Below are positions 1 through 8,611 of a stretch of 24,940 nucleotides of DNA, in pieces. Source of the stretch: a virus. Numbering within the stretch: the first letter of the stretch is position 1; each line of letters starts with the position of its first letter. The notes beneath the pieces are model-generated. The model ran no database searches, was not told the DNA's origin, and worked only from the letters and a program-made list of their open reading frames with translations. The position numbers and the translations under genes are program-made. The stretch spans positions 1 through 24,940 of the IMG/VR virus record IMGVR_UViG_3300032084_001302; one strand, given 5' to 3'.

Positions 1-1230
1 GATGCAAGACGTTATCAAGATCAACGCTACATTGGCCACCACTACTATATGACATTGGTGGAAGCACGACACAAGTTTGGTAATAAGAAATATGACCCTG
101 TCAAGAAAGAAGAATACTTTGACAAGTATGTTTTTGAAAACCACTATGGTGATGATGATGAGATAGCTGATTACAACTTTGATCACTATCAATACATTGA
201 AGTTGTTGAGATGTATGACCTACATACTAAGATGATGTACTTCTGGTCGCCTAACTGGCAAGGTGGCAATCAGTTTTTACTTAAAGCAGAGATACCTTTT
301 ATTGATGCTAAAGGTGATGCAATCTCTCCGATAGTACCGCTCTACTTCAACAGGCTGCCAGACAGGCCACTAGATGGCTACAGTGCAATGCGACGTATCT
401 ATGACCAGATCTTTGAGACAAATATGGTACGTACCTTTCAGGCTAATGCAGTTCGTAAAGCATCGCGTCAGTACTTAGTAAAGAAAGGTGTAATGGATGA
501 AGAGCAAATGGCACAGATCACATCAGGTATTGATGGCTTATTTGTTGAGATAGATGAAGAAAACTTGGCTGGTGCTATTACAGCCCTACCTCAGAACCCT
601 ACACCACCAGATCTACAGTTTTATGTGCAACAAGTACAGAACGACAAAGACAAAGGATCGATACTAGCACCATTTACTCGTGGTGAATCCAGTCGTACCT
701 CCGCTACAGAAGCAGCTGCACTAGCAGCTTACACATCATCGGAGATCGGACGACTGGCAAGAGAACGTGATAGTATGATTGAAGAGATAGCACAGGCCTA
801 TCTCACAATGCTCTCCTTGTACTTAGAAGAGTCAGGTGATAGGCAACTTATCTTGATTGATAACAAACCCTCTGTTGTAAATGCGGGAATGTTAGAGGAT
901 ACTTTTCATATCTATGCACAAGATCAAGCATCAACACCCTTATCAGAATCTGTTAAGAAGCGTGAGTTTATACAGTCAATACCGACACTACAAGGATTAG
1001 GTGTGCCTAGTAATGTACTTTTACAAGAGTTGGTACGATCACTAGGATTACCTGAAGATTTTGTTAGTGCTGCACAAGAGAATGCACAACAAGTATCGGC
1101 AGCTAAAGCAAGAGCCACAGCAGAAGGTGTCGCTCCAGATGCTGCCGAAGTGTCAGGAGGATTAGTTTCCACACCTTCAGGGCCAGCTAACTTACAAGGC
1201 GTCTTACCTGGCGCGAGGAGTATATCGTAA
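1..1230 (+). CDS. Phage portal (head-tail connector) protein, 5' partial
   Basis: The reading frame is open from the first base, so the N-terminus lies outside the window and the ATG at 49 is internal; 409 residues are visible. Portal proteins form a dodecameric ring at one capsid vertex through which DNA is packaged and ejected. The identification rests on overall character: an alpha/beta body, the long helical stretch around MRRIYDQIFETNMVRTFQAN, the Ser/Thr-rich TRGESSRTSATEAAAL segment leading into a long helix of the kind that lines the portal channel, and an Ala/Gln-rich C-terminal tail. Position agrees, since scaffold and capsid genes follow. The stop overlaps the next start as TAATG. 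P22-type and T7-type portals cannot be told apart by eye. No terminase gene is in the window; it would be expected upstream. Confidence 0.85.
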   Translation, partial: DARRYQDQRYIGHHYYMTLVEARHKFGNKKYDPVKKEEYFDKYVFENHYGDDDEIADYNFDHYQYIEVVEMYDLHTKMMYFWSPNWQGGNQFLLKAEIPFIDAKGDAISPIVPLYFNRLPDRPLDGYSAMRRIYDQIFETNMVRTFQANAVRKASRQYLVKKGVMDEEQMAQITSGIDGLFVEIDEENLAGAITALPQNPTPPDLQFYVQQVQNDKDKGSILAPFTRGESSRTSATEAAALAAYTSSEIGRLARERDSMIEEIAQAYLTMLSLYLEESGDRQLILIDNKPSVVNAGMLEDTFHIYAQDQASTPLSESVKKREFIQSIPTLQGLGVPSNVLLQELVRSLGLPEDFVSAAQENAQQVSAAKARATAEGVAPDAAEVSGGLVSTPSGPANLQGVLPGARSIS

Positions 1231-1730
1231 TGGCGTTTTATAAAGTACATTGTAAAAAATGTGATCAAGAATGGGAAGTAATGTGCTCATTCGAAAAGCT
1301 AGAAGAGCTGACTTGTGGTCAAGAAGATTACTGGGGACGCAAGATGTTTTTTGATCCAGAGACAGATACAACACAAGTAGAAGGTTGTGGTAATCCAGTC
1401 GAAAGAATATGGCGACCATCAGAGGCTGTTTTCGCAATCTCAGGCAAAAGTTTGGATACACACGGTGTGCATAACTCAAATGGATATTGGTCGCAATCTT
1501 TTGGACGATATTTTAAAAATAAGAGCACAATGCACGAATGGGCAGAAAATAACGGTTATAGATCCGTTACGCAAGCACAAGCCGATGAAGCATTGGATAA
1601 ACAATATGAAGAACTTAAAAAGCAAGATGATGTTGGAGAAGCTTGGAAAAACAACCTTAAAAAGGCCGGAGGTGATAAAATCGAAGCGGCTGCAAAAACA
1701 TTTGTATCAAAAGATATGCAAGATAAATAG
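1230..1730 (+). CDS. FmdB-like zinc-ribbon protein of the head module
   Basis: 166 aa. It starts with MAFYKVHCKKC, the N-terminal zinc-knuckle pattern of FmdB-type regulators (Cys8, Cys11), followed by Cys29 and Cys53-Gly that could complete a four-cysteine site. The second half of the ribbon is stretched: canonical FmdB proteins have a compact CPxCG, whereas here about 24 residues separate Cys29 and Cys53. A basic/aromatic segment (VERIWRPSEAVFAISGKS) and a helical Lys/Glu-rich C-terminus follow. FmdB-like ribbons next to portal genes are common in marine phages; their role is unproven, and a regulator or a small virion part is possible. The start overlaps the portal stop (TAATG), with GAGGAG nine bases upstream. 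Zinc binding is inferred. Confidence 0.65.
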   Translation: MAFYKVHCKKCDQEWEVMCSFEKLEELTCGQEDYWGRKMFFDPETDTTQVEGCGNPVERIWRPSEAVFAISGKSLDTHGVHNSNGYWSQSFGRYFKNKSTMHEWAENNGYRSVTQAQADEALDKQYEELKKQDDVGEAWKNNLKKAGGDKIEAAAKTFVSKDMQDK

Positions 1731-1741
1731 GAGAAACCATT

Positions 1742-2269
1742 ATGGATATCGAAGAAATGAAAGACAAGGCGATTATGGCTGATATGGCTGAGCAAGGCAA
1801 ACTAATGGAGTTCGCTCCTAGTGGTGAATACTCATCCGACAGTGTCAATCGTACTATTAGATCAGTAAATGAAGTGTTGAAACTTTTCGCTGCTCCACCT
1901 GTAGGAGAGATAGAAGGTGATATTGACGGCGCTTTACCACTTGATCTAGTAAAAGCAATGAACATGATCAACATCGCACTAGAAGATGCTAAGATGTCTG
2001 AGTATATGTTTGATATGGAAGAACTATCAAACGACAGAGATTTAGCGATGGCTCGTGGAAAGTTAGATGCTGCTGGTAAAGATCGAGCATTTAAAGCATT
2101 TTTGGCTAAGCCGATGCGAGACGAGGTAGAAGTAGAAGTTGAGGTAGATGTAGAAGAACAAGTACCTGAAGGTATGCACCGTATGCCAGATGGACGTATC
2201 ATGTCTGATTCGGAGCATGAAGGCGAAGATGAAGATTTAGAACAACTTATGATGTCTCGAATGAGATAA
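1742..2269 (+). CDS. Acidic protein of unknown function in the head module
   Basis: 175 aa, strongly acidic and mostly helical. Residues about 127-140 are an alternating Glu/Val run, followed by a Met/His-rich patch (EGMHRMPDGRIMSDSEHE) and an acidic C-terminus. I do not recognise a defined family, although similar short MPDG-containing tails occur in marine phage head genes as far as I remember. AGGAGA lies upstream of the ATG. It sits between the zinc-ribbon and scaffold genes and is probably co-transcribed with both, so a role in prohead assembly or packaging is plausible but inferred only from position. Confidence 0.6.
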   Translation: MDIEEMKDKAIMADMAEQGKLMEFAPSGEYSSDSVNRTIRSVNEVLKLFAAPPVGEIEGDIDGALPLDLVKAMNMINIALEDAKMSEYMFDMEELSNDRDLAMARGKLDAAGKDRAFKAFLAKPMRDEVEVEVEVDVEEQVPEGMHRMPDGRIMSDSEHEGEDEDLEQLMMSRMR

Positions 2270-2302
2270 AATAACATAATCACTTAGACGATAGGAGATG
2301 AA

Positions 2303-3190
2303 ATGAGTGAAGAAATAAGCAACACGGCGCAAGCCACTGCAACAGAAGCAGTAGAAACCACTGCAGAACAAACGACGTTGGCGACAGAGACAACGGAAAC
2401 AACTCGAGGTGAAAACACAAAGGACATTGTGAAGAAAGCCGCTAGAGACGTTTTCGGAAAAACTAATCAAAAACGACAAGATGCTGCATTAGCCCGAGCA
2501 GAACTGGAGACGTTGAAGAAGCCAGAAAACATAAGCCTCGACGATATGCAAGATGTAGATCTACCATCTGGTAAAGGCATTGATTTTAGACAAGTCATTG
2601 ACAAACTACCTGATGATGCAAAAACATTGATTGGCAACTTACGTGCTGACTACACTAGAAAGACACAAGAGTTGGCACAACAGAGAAAACAGCTAGAATC
2701 TGAAATGAAAGCATTGACAGATTCTGAGTTCTTTAGTAAAGTAAAAGAACGTGCTGAAGCACCTGATGTTGAGCTAGATCCTTACAACACAGACAGTTTC
2801 AATAATAGAATAGAGCAAGAAGTGGCAAGAAGGCTCCAGGAAATGTATGAACCTGTCCGACAGCAACAAGAACTGCAGATGAGGCAACTAAAGCTTCAAG
2901 AGTTTAAAACAGCAAACCCAGATTTAGAGACATACAAAACTGAAGTGGCTGCAGAACTCAAGAAAAATCCTAATATATCACTACAAGATGCATATTTTAT
3001 TGTCAAAGGACGTGATAGTGCTACAAAACTACGCGAACTAGAGAAAGAAAACCTAGAACGCAAGGCTATGATGAGAGAGAATGGGTTGAAGATCGCAACA
3101 GGTCGTCATCACAATCCTAATCGACCACCGAAAGGCCTCAAAGGTTTTGAACTTTATCAGTGGTTTGAACGACAAAAAGCAAAAAAATAG
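2303..3190 (+). CDS. Capsid assembly scaffolding protein
   Basis: 295 aa. Scaffolds direct polymerisation of the major capsid protein into proheads and are then expelled or degraded. Visible features in order: a Thr/Glu/Ala-rich low-complexity N-terminus (residues 1-35), an acidic middle, two predicted coiled-coil segments (about 113-135 and 170-200, rich in Gln, Arg, Leu and Glu), and a basic C-terminal tail from about residue 268 containing RHHNPNRPPKG. A long helical protein with a short basic C-terminal helix is typical of podovirus scaffolds, whose C-terminus binds coat protein. Position directly before the capsid gene supports the call. GATAGGAGATGAA places the Shine-Dalgarno correctly. 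No protease motif is visible. Confidence 0.8.
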   Translation: MSEEISNTAQATATEAVETTAEQTTLATETTETTRGENTKDIVKKAARDVFGKTNQKRQDAALARAELETLKKPENISLDDMQDVDLPSGKGIDFRQVIDKLPDDAKTLIGNLRADYTRKTQELAQQRKQLESEMKALTDSEFFSKVKERAEAPDVELDPYNTDSFNNRIEQEVARRLQEMYEPVRQQQELQMRQLKLQEFKTANPDLETYKTEVAAELKKNPNISLQDAYFIVKGRDSATKLRELEKENLERKAMMRENGLKIATGRHHNPNRPPKGLKGFELYQWFERQKAKK

Positions 3191-3348
3191 TGAAATAGGA
3201 AAAAAACTGTGCTATTTATGAAACGCCCCTCTTATGCATTCGGAAGAGGATAAGCGAACGGATCCGCGAGGACAACCCAAAACTTATCGATGCAAAACAA
3301 AAACATAATCTATATGATATTATACACATTCTTTGGAGGAAAATAATC
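3191..3348 (+). promoter_or_regulatory. Structured leader of the major capsid gene with an 11-codon mini-ORF
   Basis: This 158-base gap is the longest inside the head module. It contains a hairpin with arms CCTCTT (3228-3233) and AAGAGG (3244-3249), enclosed by CGC (3224-3226) and GCG (3254-3256). An alternative pairing is CTTAT (3231-3235) with ATAAG (3250-3254). The hairpin lies within a small frame, 3218-3253, encoding MKRPSYAFGRG and a stop; it has no well-placed Shine-Dalgarno. Downstream are the palindrome CGGATCCG and the octamer ATCTATAT (3308-3315), which recurs in two other operon-start regions. GGAGG precedes the capsid ATG. A promoter, RNA-stability element or translation-control leader would all fit high capsid expression; which one is not shown. 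Confidence 0.45.
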
Positions 3349-4338
3349 ATGGCAATATCAAATGACGTATTATCATCGACCCTCCGTATTTTATTGGATG
3401 AAGAAGTCGATAACCTTTTTAAGGCTGTCCCTCTTCTCGAAGAAATGCGTAAAGGTGGCGGTGTTGAAACATACGATGGTGGTCAAAAACTAGACGTACC
3501 ACTTATCTTAGCGGAACACAGTTCCATAACACAACTCTCTAACGGCTATGAGCCGGTAAATCTCGCAGTTAAGGATGCACTTCGTAATGCTTCTTTCAAC
3601 TGGTGTGATTTTGTCGCTCCTGTTGTTATTACTAAAAAAGAAGAACTCTCAAACAAAGGGCCTCGTGCTATCGTTTCTATCGCAGAAGCGAGAATGAAGT
3701 CAGTTATGGGATTACTACAACGTGAAGTTGAAAAGCAACTTGTCGCTGGATCTTCTACAGTACTTTCAGATTTGAATACCCTTCGGGCTTCAACTACTGC
3801 ACGTGCTAACGGTGGATTCTTGGCTGGTGCAAACTACGGTTCTCAAACAGGTACTGTTGGTGGTATTGATACCTCAGTATTTACCACATATCAGAACCAG
3901 TACAAATCATCTGCTACACTTTCTATTTCAGATATGACAGATCTTTACATTCAATGTCAAGCTTACACTCCTGGTGGAGGCTCACCTAATGTAATCATCT
4001 CTTCTGCAGAAAACTACAGAGATTACAAAGCATTGCTTTTCGCTAACGAACGCTTTATGGCTGAATCTCAGCTTGATGGTGGTCGTTTGGCTCTTATGTT
4101 CCACGGTGCTAGAATGTACTACGATCCGTTCCTTGACAGCGTAACGGATGGTACTAACGACATTCGTGCATACTTCTTAAACACAGATCACATTAAGTTG
4201 GCCTTCGATTCTTCGGCACAGTTTGAAATGGAAGATTTTGAGCACATCTCCGGATATGCTTCTAGATCTGCTAATATTTTCACTCGTATGCAGTTGTATG
4301 TTGATCACTTAGGTGCTCAAGGCTTACTTACTAAATAA
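3349..4338 (+). CDS. Major capsid protein
   Basis: 329 aa, the main shell subunit. It has a mixed alpha/beta composition: an N-terminal helical arm (residues 1-35), the TYDGGQKLDVPL strand region, a long helix (AEARMKSVMGLLQREVEKQL) like the spine helix of HK97-fold coats, a Gly/Ser/Thr-rich central region, and a C-terminal half with SPNVIISSAENYRDYKALL and an aromatic-rich beta segment near the end. The size fits HK97-fold coats. It follows the scaffold and its strong structured leader and has a near-perfect GGAGG ribosome site. The HK97 fold is inferred from gene order and overall pattern, since coat sequences diverge widely. No N-terminal prohead-protease cleavage signal is evident. Confidence 0.88.
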   Translation: MAISNDVLSSTLRILLDEEVDNLFKAVPLLEEMRKGGGVETYDGGQKLDVPLILAEHSSITQLSNGYEPVNLAVKDALRNASFNWCDFVAPVVITKKEELSNKGPRAIVSIAEARMKSVMGLLQREVEKQLVAGSSTVLSDLNTLRASTTARANGGFLAGANYGSQTGTVGGIDTSVFTTYQNQYKSSATLSISDMTDLYIQCQAYTPGGGSPNVIISSAENYRDYKALLFANERFMAESQLDGGRLALMFHGARMYYDPFLDSVTDGTNDIRAYFLNTDHIKLAFDSSAQFEMEDFEHISGYASRSANIFTRMQLYVDHLGAQGLLTK

Positions 4339-4350
4339 TAGGGGGATATC

Positions 4351-4806
4351 ATGGCTACAAATACTATATTACAATACTTAGATCAAGCAAATGCCGATGG
4401 TGAAGATTACGGTTTTCCGTCAAATCGTCAGCAAAAGGAAACATTTATCGCTTCTGAATCAATCTCTGATGGCGACCTCGTTTGTCTCGACATTAGTAAA
4501 ACTTCCGATGGTGATAAGATGCTTCATATCAAAAAGCTCAAGACAGATGCAGGTTTAACTGCTGTCGCTATTGGGGTTGCTGATGAAGATATCGCTTCAG
4601 GTGCATCTGGTGAAGTTGTTATTAGAGGCTTTAAAGCTTCTGCTAATATCGCAACCGGTGCTGCTGTTGGAGAACGATTTATTGGAACTTCAACTGCAGG
4701 TCGTGGAGATGTTTTGGCTAACACCTCAACAATCCCTGCACTTGGTTATATTATTACAGAAGCAGCACTTAATGTTGCTGATGTATTTATCATTAAGCAG
4801 TTCTAA
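4351..4806 (+). CDS. Capsid decoration / head-stabilising protein (putative)
   Basis: 151 aa, beta-rich and rich in small residues (Ala, Gly, Ser, Thr), with repeated short strands such as GLTAVAIGVADEDIASGASGEVVIRG. This pattern, in which a value-modifying strand is followed by a Gly-turn and VVIRG, resembles capsid cement proteins of the DUF2190 type, which sit on the outer capsid surface and stabilise it against internal DNA pressure. It lies 12 bases after the capsid stop with its own GGGGG-type ribosome site and is the last gene before a strong terminator, so it is probably expressed at capsid levels. A head-fibre base is the main alternative. Confidence 0.6.
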   Translation: MATNTILQYLDQANADGEDYGFPSNRQQKETFIASESISDGDLVCLDISKTSDGDKMLHIKKLKTDAGLTAVAIGVADEDIASGASGEVVIRGFKASANIATGAAVGERFIGTSTAGRGDVLANTSTIPALGYIITEAALNVADVFIIKQF

Positions 4807-4896
4807 GCATTACTTGAATACCTTGCGCCCAGGGTTAAGGGCACATTTCATGACGGGTTCTTAGACATTTCCCGTTCTCCTTTGAAATACAGTTGG

Positions 4897-4925
4897 CCCT
4901 GCCTCTTCTGGGGCAGGGTTTTTTT
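4897..4925 (+). terminator. Intrinsic terminator after the capsid genes
   Basis: A perfect 7-bp GC-rich stem, CCCTGCC (4897-4903) paired with GGCAGGG (4912-4918), has an 8-base loop and is followed by seven T residues (4919-4925). The 90 bases before it contain weaker GC stems (GCCC/GGGC near 4830 and ACGGG/CCCGT at 4853-4875). The position directly after the capsid block resembles the terminator after gene 10 of T7, which lowers tail-gene transcription relative to capsid. The next gene starts 15 bases later with no obvious promoter, so partial read-through is likely. Confidence 0.92.
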
Positions 4926-4940
4926 ACTATAGGATAGAAG

Positions 4941-6437
4941 ATGAACTTAATAGAAATGAGAAATATGGTGGCATCGATTATCGACTATGACCCTGATGTG
5001 CAGTCATATCGAGATGAAATAAACCGCTATATAAACGAAACATATCGCAACTGGTTCTGCTCACGTCCTTATGAGTTTTCTCAGAAGACGGTTGATGTTT
5101 TTTGTATGCCAGATTGTTCAATACCAGCCACATCCACAATACAAGGATCTAACTCTACTATCAGAAATAATATTGAGGCTAATGCAACACTTGATAAAAC
5201 AGATAGTGAAGATGTTGGATTCGTACAAAGATTTAAACACTCACATGAAGGATCGATTATCATCGTAACGAATGATGATGAGGTGTCAAACAACGGTACA
5301 TACATTATTGACAAGGTTGATTTTGGTGGTAATGAAGTTTATGTATCAAAACTAAGCAGCACACCACAGGTTGATTGGGCAGGTACTGCTTCAACAGTTG
5401 TAGCAGGATCGGTTCAACAAAGATTTATGACCCTTCCATCAGATTGTATTGATATACTTTCTGTATCGATTAGAAACTTAAATGAAGGTGTTGCTGGATC
5501 TAGCACAAATGCACTAGGTAATATCTACAATCTCACAAGAAGAAAAGACACAGAACTAAATCTTCGCTTTGACTTACAAGGTACGCCTACAGATTTTGTT
5601 GTTTATGACGGCTATCCAGAGCACACAATAGATATCGACCAGTTCACGCCACGTTCAGGTAAAGATTTCAATGTCGATACAACATCAGCCACACCAGGCT
5701 GGCCTCAGGGCACATACGAGTTTAAGATGTCATATGTTTGGCGTGGTGTCGAAAGTAAGTTATCTGATGCACAAGAACTAGTAATAGCGGCAGGAAATAC
5801 AATACCACGTTTCAATACAGAAGATACAACACGACAAGGTTTTAAAGGCCTTCGTAAAAAGTTTTATGTTCGACTAAAATCAATCACAGGTAAAGATGGT
5901 TCAACACACGAAGAGAAGTTTTTCCGTGATCTATCAACTGTGTATAGTAAAACATCACCTAATACAGGTGCTTCACAGTTTAACTTCTTCTTAATCGATG
6001 ATGATGAAACAACAAACGCTTGGCCACAAGCAACAATACAGATCGATTCTACAGCAGATCTTTACAGATATGCTAGACAAGAAGTAAATCTTGGCAACAA
6101 AAAGAGAATAAGATTATATCCACGTCCAGGTACGCAAACACCGATAGAGATCAGATACATCTTTACACCTCAACTGTTGAAAGATGACTATGATAAACCA
6201 TCCTGTCCAGATGGCACACATAGATACCTTGTTTATCGTACCTGTGAAGAAACATTTATGAAACATAACAATCCTGATATGGCAGATTATTACAGAAAGA
6301 AAGCTGATAAAGAACTTCTAAAAATAGATAACAAGTACTTAACACAACGCAGCGCTTATTACATCAAAGAAGGATACATCGCCGGCCCGCTTCGAGTCAA
6401 GCCTTATCAGACATTGACTAAACTACCGGATGCATAA
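4941..6437 (+). CDS. Head-tail adaptor-like tail protein with a fibronectin-III-like insert
   Basis: 498 aa. The N-terminus (MNLIEMRNMVASIIDYDPDV, then helices ending in YRNWFCSRPYEF) matches the small helical adaptor pattern seen where the tail docks under the portal. The segment QRFMTLPSDCIDILSVSIRN and the C-terminal part (IRLYPRPGTQTPIEIRYIF, then a helix with RTCEETFMKHNNPDMADYYR) fit the same family type. In the middle, residues about 250-340 form an Ig/fibronectin-like beta module (YEFKMSYVWRGVESKLSD), also seen in the next gene. It opens the tail operon after the terminator, and its stop overlaps the next start (TAATG). The adaptor role is inferred from motif pattern and order. Confidence 0.65.
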   Translation: MNLIEMRNMVASIIDYDPDVQSYRDEINRYINETYRNWFCSRPYEFSQKTVDVFCMPDCSIPATSTIQGSNSTIRNNIEANATLDKTDSEDVGFVQRFKHSHEGSIIIVTNDDEVSNNGTYIIDKVDFGGNEVYVSKLSSTPQVDWAGTASTVVAGSVQQRFMTLPSDCIDILSVSIRNLNEGVAGSSTNALGNIYNLTRRKDTELNLRFDLQGTPTDFVVYDGYPEHTIDIDQFTPRSGKDFNVDTTSATPGWPQGTYEFKMSYVWRGVESKLSDAQELVIAAGNTIPRFNTEDTTRQGFKGLRKKFYVRLKSITGKDGSTHEEKFFRDLSTVYSKTSPNTGASQFNFFLIDDDETTNAWPQATIQIDSTADLYRYARQEVNLGNKKRIRLYPRPGTQTPIEIRYIFTPQLLKDDYDKPSCPDGTHRYLVYRTCEETFMKHNNPDMADYYRKKADKELLKIDNKYLTQRSAYYIKEGYIAGPLRVKPYQTLTKLPDA

Positions 6438-8611
6438 TGAAAACACCAGGCAAGCTAGAAATAAAACCTCTGTTAGGAATAGATGAACGCATACCAGCAC
6501 CATCTAACTCAACTATACTTTTAGAGAACTGGACGTACGACGCCCATACTAAGACGTGGAACAACTTTCTAGGTTTCGAGGAGTATTTTCACAAGACAAA
6601 TCGTCCGTATGATTCTGCAGTAGGCCTCATTTACGACAACAGCACTGTGGATTCTATCTATGTTTATCAGCGTCATAACTCATCACAACAGTGGGTTTTG
6701 TTTGAGCAAGAGGGTAAGTTAAAATACTTGATACCGAGTGCAGGTCAAGCAGCAAATCAAGTGGCACAGACACTAGAAACAGAGCGACACGTACCTGGTA
6801 TTCAAGAAGCACACACAAACTATACACCGTACGGTCGATATGTCATCATAACTAACGGCATTGACGGCCCACTTAAGTATCGAGGTGGTGATCGAATCTT
6901 TCCACTTGGCTGGGATAGACGACCAGGCACACCAGATGTTATCACACCAGACAACTTTAATAACGATGTAAAGCCACTTAACTATGTCGAAGCAACATCA
7001 AACTTTGAGTTAGGAAACGACGAGTTAGAAGGTAGTGGCACTTTTAAATCACAGTTTTTTGAAGGTGTCGGATTTACCACAGGATCAGATGGTGATAATG
7101 AATATCGATACAGGATTAGCTTTATAAATGAAGCAGGATCAGAATCGCCACTATCAGAACCTACACCGAAGATTGTCTGGCAAACACTAGATATTGACAA
7201 AGGTACAAACACATATGCTAATCGTGCCTGCCCTGTTATGCAGATACCCACAGGGCCTACAGGAACCATAGCCAGAAGGCTTTACCGGACAAACAATGGT
7301 GGATCCACATTTAACTTCTTAGAGACAATCACAAACAACACAGATGAAATCTATGTGGATTACAGAGAAGACACACAACTAGGAGCACAAGCACCTAACG
7401 ATAGTGATAGTGTCATATTTCCTGCACTAGGTGGTCGTTTTACTGCAACATTTAAGAACTGTTTATTTATTGACGGAGGTATAGCTGATGGATCGAGGTT
7501 GTACTTTAGCCAGCCTAATCAACCTGATACATTTAAGGATTCTAACTTCTTCGATGTTGGAACAAGAGAAGGCGGAGACATTACGGGTTTTGAGGTGTAT
7601 TACAACTCACTTCTAGTATTTAGAGAACAAGCTATCGATCTGATCCGTGGTGATGCTGTAAATGGTTTCGAACTAGTACCTTTTGTCGCTGGAATAGGTA
7701 CTCAATCACATCATGCTATTGTAAATGTACCGACAATAGGTATCATGTTTTTTGGACAAGATGGTATATACAGCATCAGCGGTGGATTGGATGGTGGATC
7801 AAACTTAAACATACAAAAAATCAGTGATCCTATACAACAATACATTGAAAGAGTTAGTTTGGATGGATTACCTTCAGTCATATCGATTTATTCTAGCCAG
7901 TGGAGAGAAGTACATTTCTATGCACCACTTGATGACGGTAATCAACTAACACACGGTATCATCTATCACCTAGATTCAGGCACATTCTCTATCAGAAACA
8001 ACAAAGATTTTGGTATCAACTGTATCACAACAGATCGTGATGCAAACTGTATATTTGGTAGATACAAAGATCCAGAAGATGCAAATCAGATTATGCGTGG
8101 TATATTTGTCCTCAGCAAGAATAGACGGTATGGCACAATACAAGAAGGTAGTGGAGAAGGTGCGACATTTCCAGATCAGCCTGCAGGTATATCAACAATC
8201 AGAACACAATGGTTAGATTTTGGACAACCATTTGTAAAGAAACAAATCAAGTATGTGTATTTGTATGCACTAACCACAGGTAATCAAACACCTCGTGTAG
8301 GTTTTTACAAAGACAGAGATTGGGGTGAAGAATATGAAGCACCAGGTAAAATCATGCAGAGAGCAGATCACTTCTATCAAAAGGTTTATGAACCTGTAGA
8401 TCCAGATTTAGAAGACAGTCAAGCACTGTGGGGTACTGCAAAATGGCAAGATAAACTTTTGACAGAGATTAGATATCCTGTAGAGATGAATGGTGCTGCT
8501 TCAACGTTCGCTATGGAAATAATAGCAGACGAAGCAATGATAATCATGGGATACGCAGTAGAATACACAGCAAAAGGTACAGAAACCATCAAAGGTAGAG
8601 GAAACAGATAA
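6437..8611 (+). CDS. Large tail nozzle / stabilisation-type beta-propeller protein
   Basis: 724 aa. The sequence is rich in beta strands with recurrent propeller-like turns. Typical segments are an N-terminal IPAPSNSTILLENWTYDAHT (binding-site naming in such proteins), YTPYGRYVIITNGIDGPLKY, the central LGGRFTATFKNCLFIDGG with RLYFSQPNQPDTF, then EVYYNSLLVFREQAIDLIRG and GIMFFGQDGIYSISGG. These match the pattern of podovirus nozzle or tail-stabilisation proteins (P22 gp10-like or T7 gp12-like role), which form the hexameric tube end below the adaptor. Residues about 219-320 form a fibronectin-III-like insert (YRYRISFINEAGSESPLSEP). TAATG overlaps occur at both ends. It could alternatively be a tail-tube spike, but the adaptor plus propeller order favours a nozzle. 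Confidence 0.68.
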   Translation: MKTPGKLEIKPLLGIDERIPAPSNSTILLENWTYDAHTKTWNNFLGFEEYFHKTNRPYDSAVGLIYDNSTVDSIYVYQRHNSSQQWVLFEQEGKLKYLIPSAGQAANQVAQTLETERHVPGIQEAHTNYTPYGRYVIITNGIDGPLKYRGGDRIFPLGWDRRPGTPDVITPDNFNNDVKPLNYVEATSNFELGNDELEGSGTFKSQFFEGVGFTTGSDGDNEYRYRISFINEAGSESPLSEPTPKIVWQTLDIDKGTNTYANRACPVMQIPTGPTGTIARRLYRTNNGGSTFNFLETITNNTDEIYVDYREDTQLGAQAPNDSDSVIFPALGGRFTATFKNCLFIDGGIADGSRLYFSQPNQPDTFKDSNFFDVGTREGGDITGFEVYYNSLLVFREQAIDLIRGDAVNGFELVPFVAGIGTQSHHAIVNVPTIGIMFFGQDGIYSISGGLDGGSNLNIQKISDPIQQYIERVSLDGLPSVISIYSSQWREVHFYAPLDDGNQLTHGIIYHLDSGTFSIRNNKDFGINCITTDRDANCIFGRYKDPEDANQIMRGIFVLSKNRRYGTIQEGSGEGATFPDQPAGISTIRTQWLDFGQPFVKKQIKYVYLYALTTGNQTPRVGFYKDRDWGEEYEAPGKIMQRADHFYQKVYEPVDPDLEDSQALWGTAKWQDKLLTEIRYPVEMNGAASTFAMEIIADEAMIIMGYAVEYTAKGTETIKGRGNR

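Noticed and set aside
1657-2283. 208-codon Ser-rich minus-strand frame
   Set aside because: Shadow of an acidic plus-strand gene whose GAx codons read as Ser/Ile in antisense; no ribosome site.
4926-4933. ACTATAGG resembling the T7 promoter core
   Set aside because: Upstream bases are the terminator T run and do not match the T7 specificity region; the AGGA part is the Shine-Dalgarno of the next gene, and no second copy was found in other gaps.
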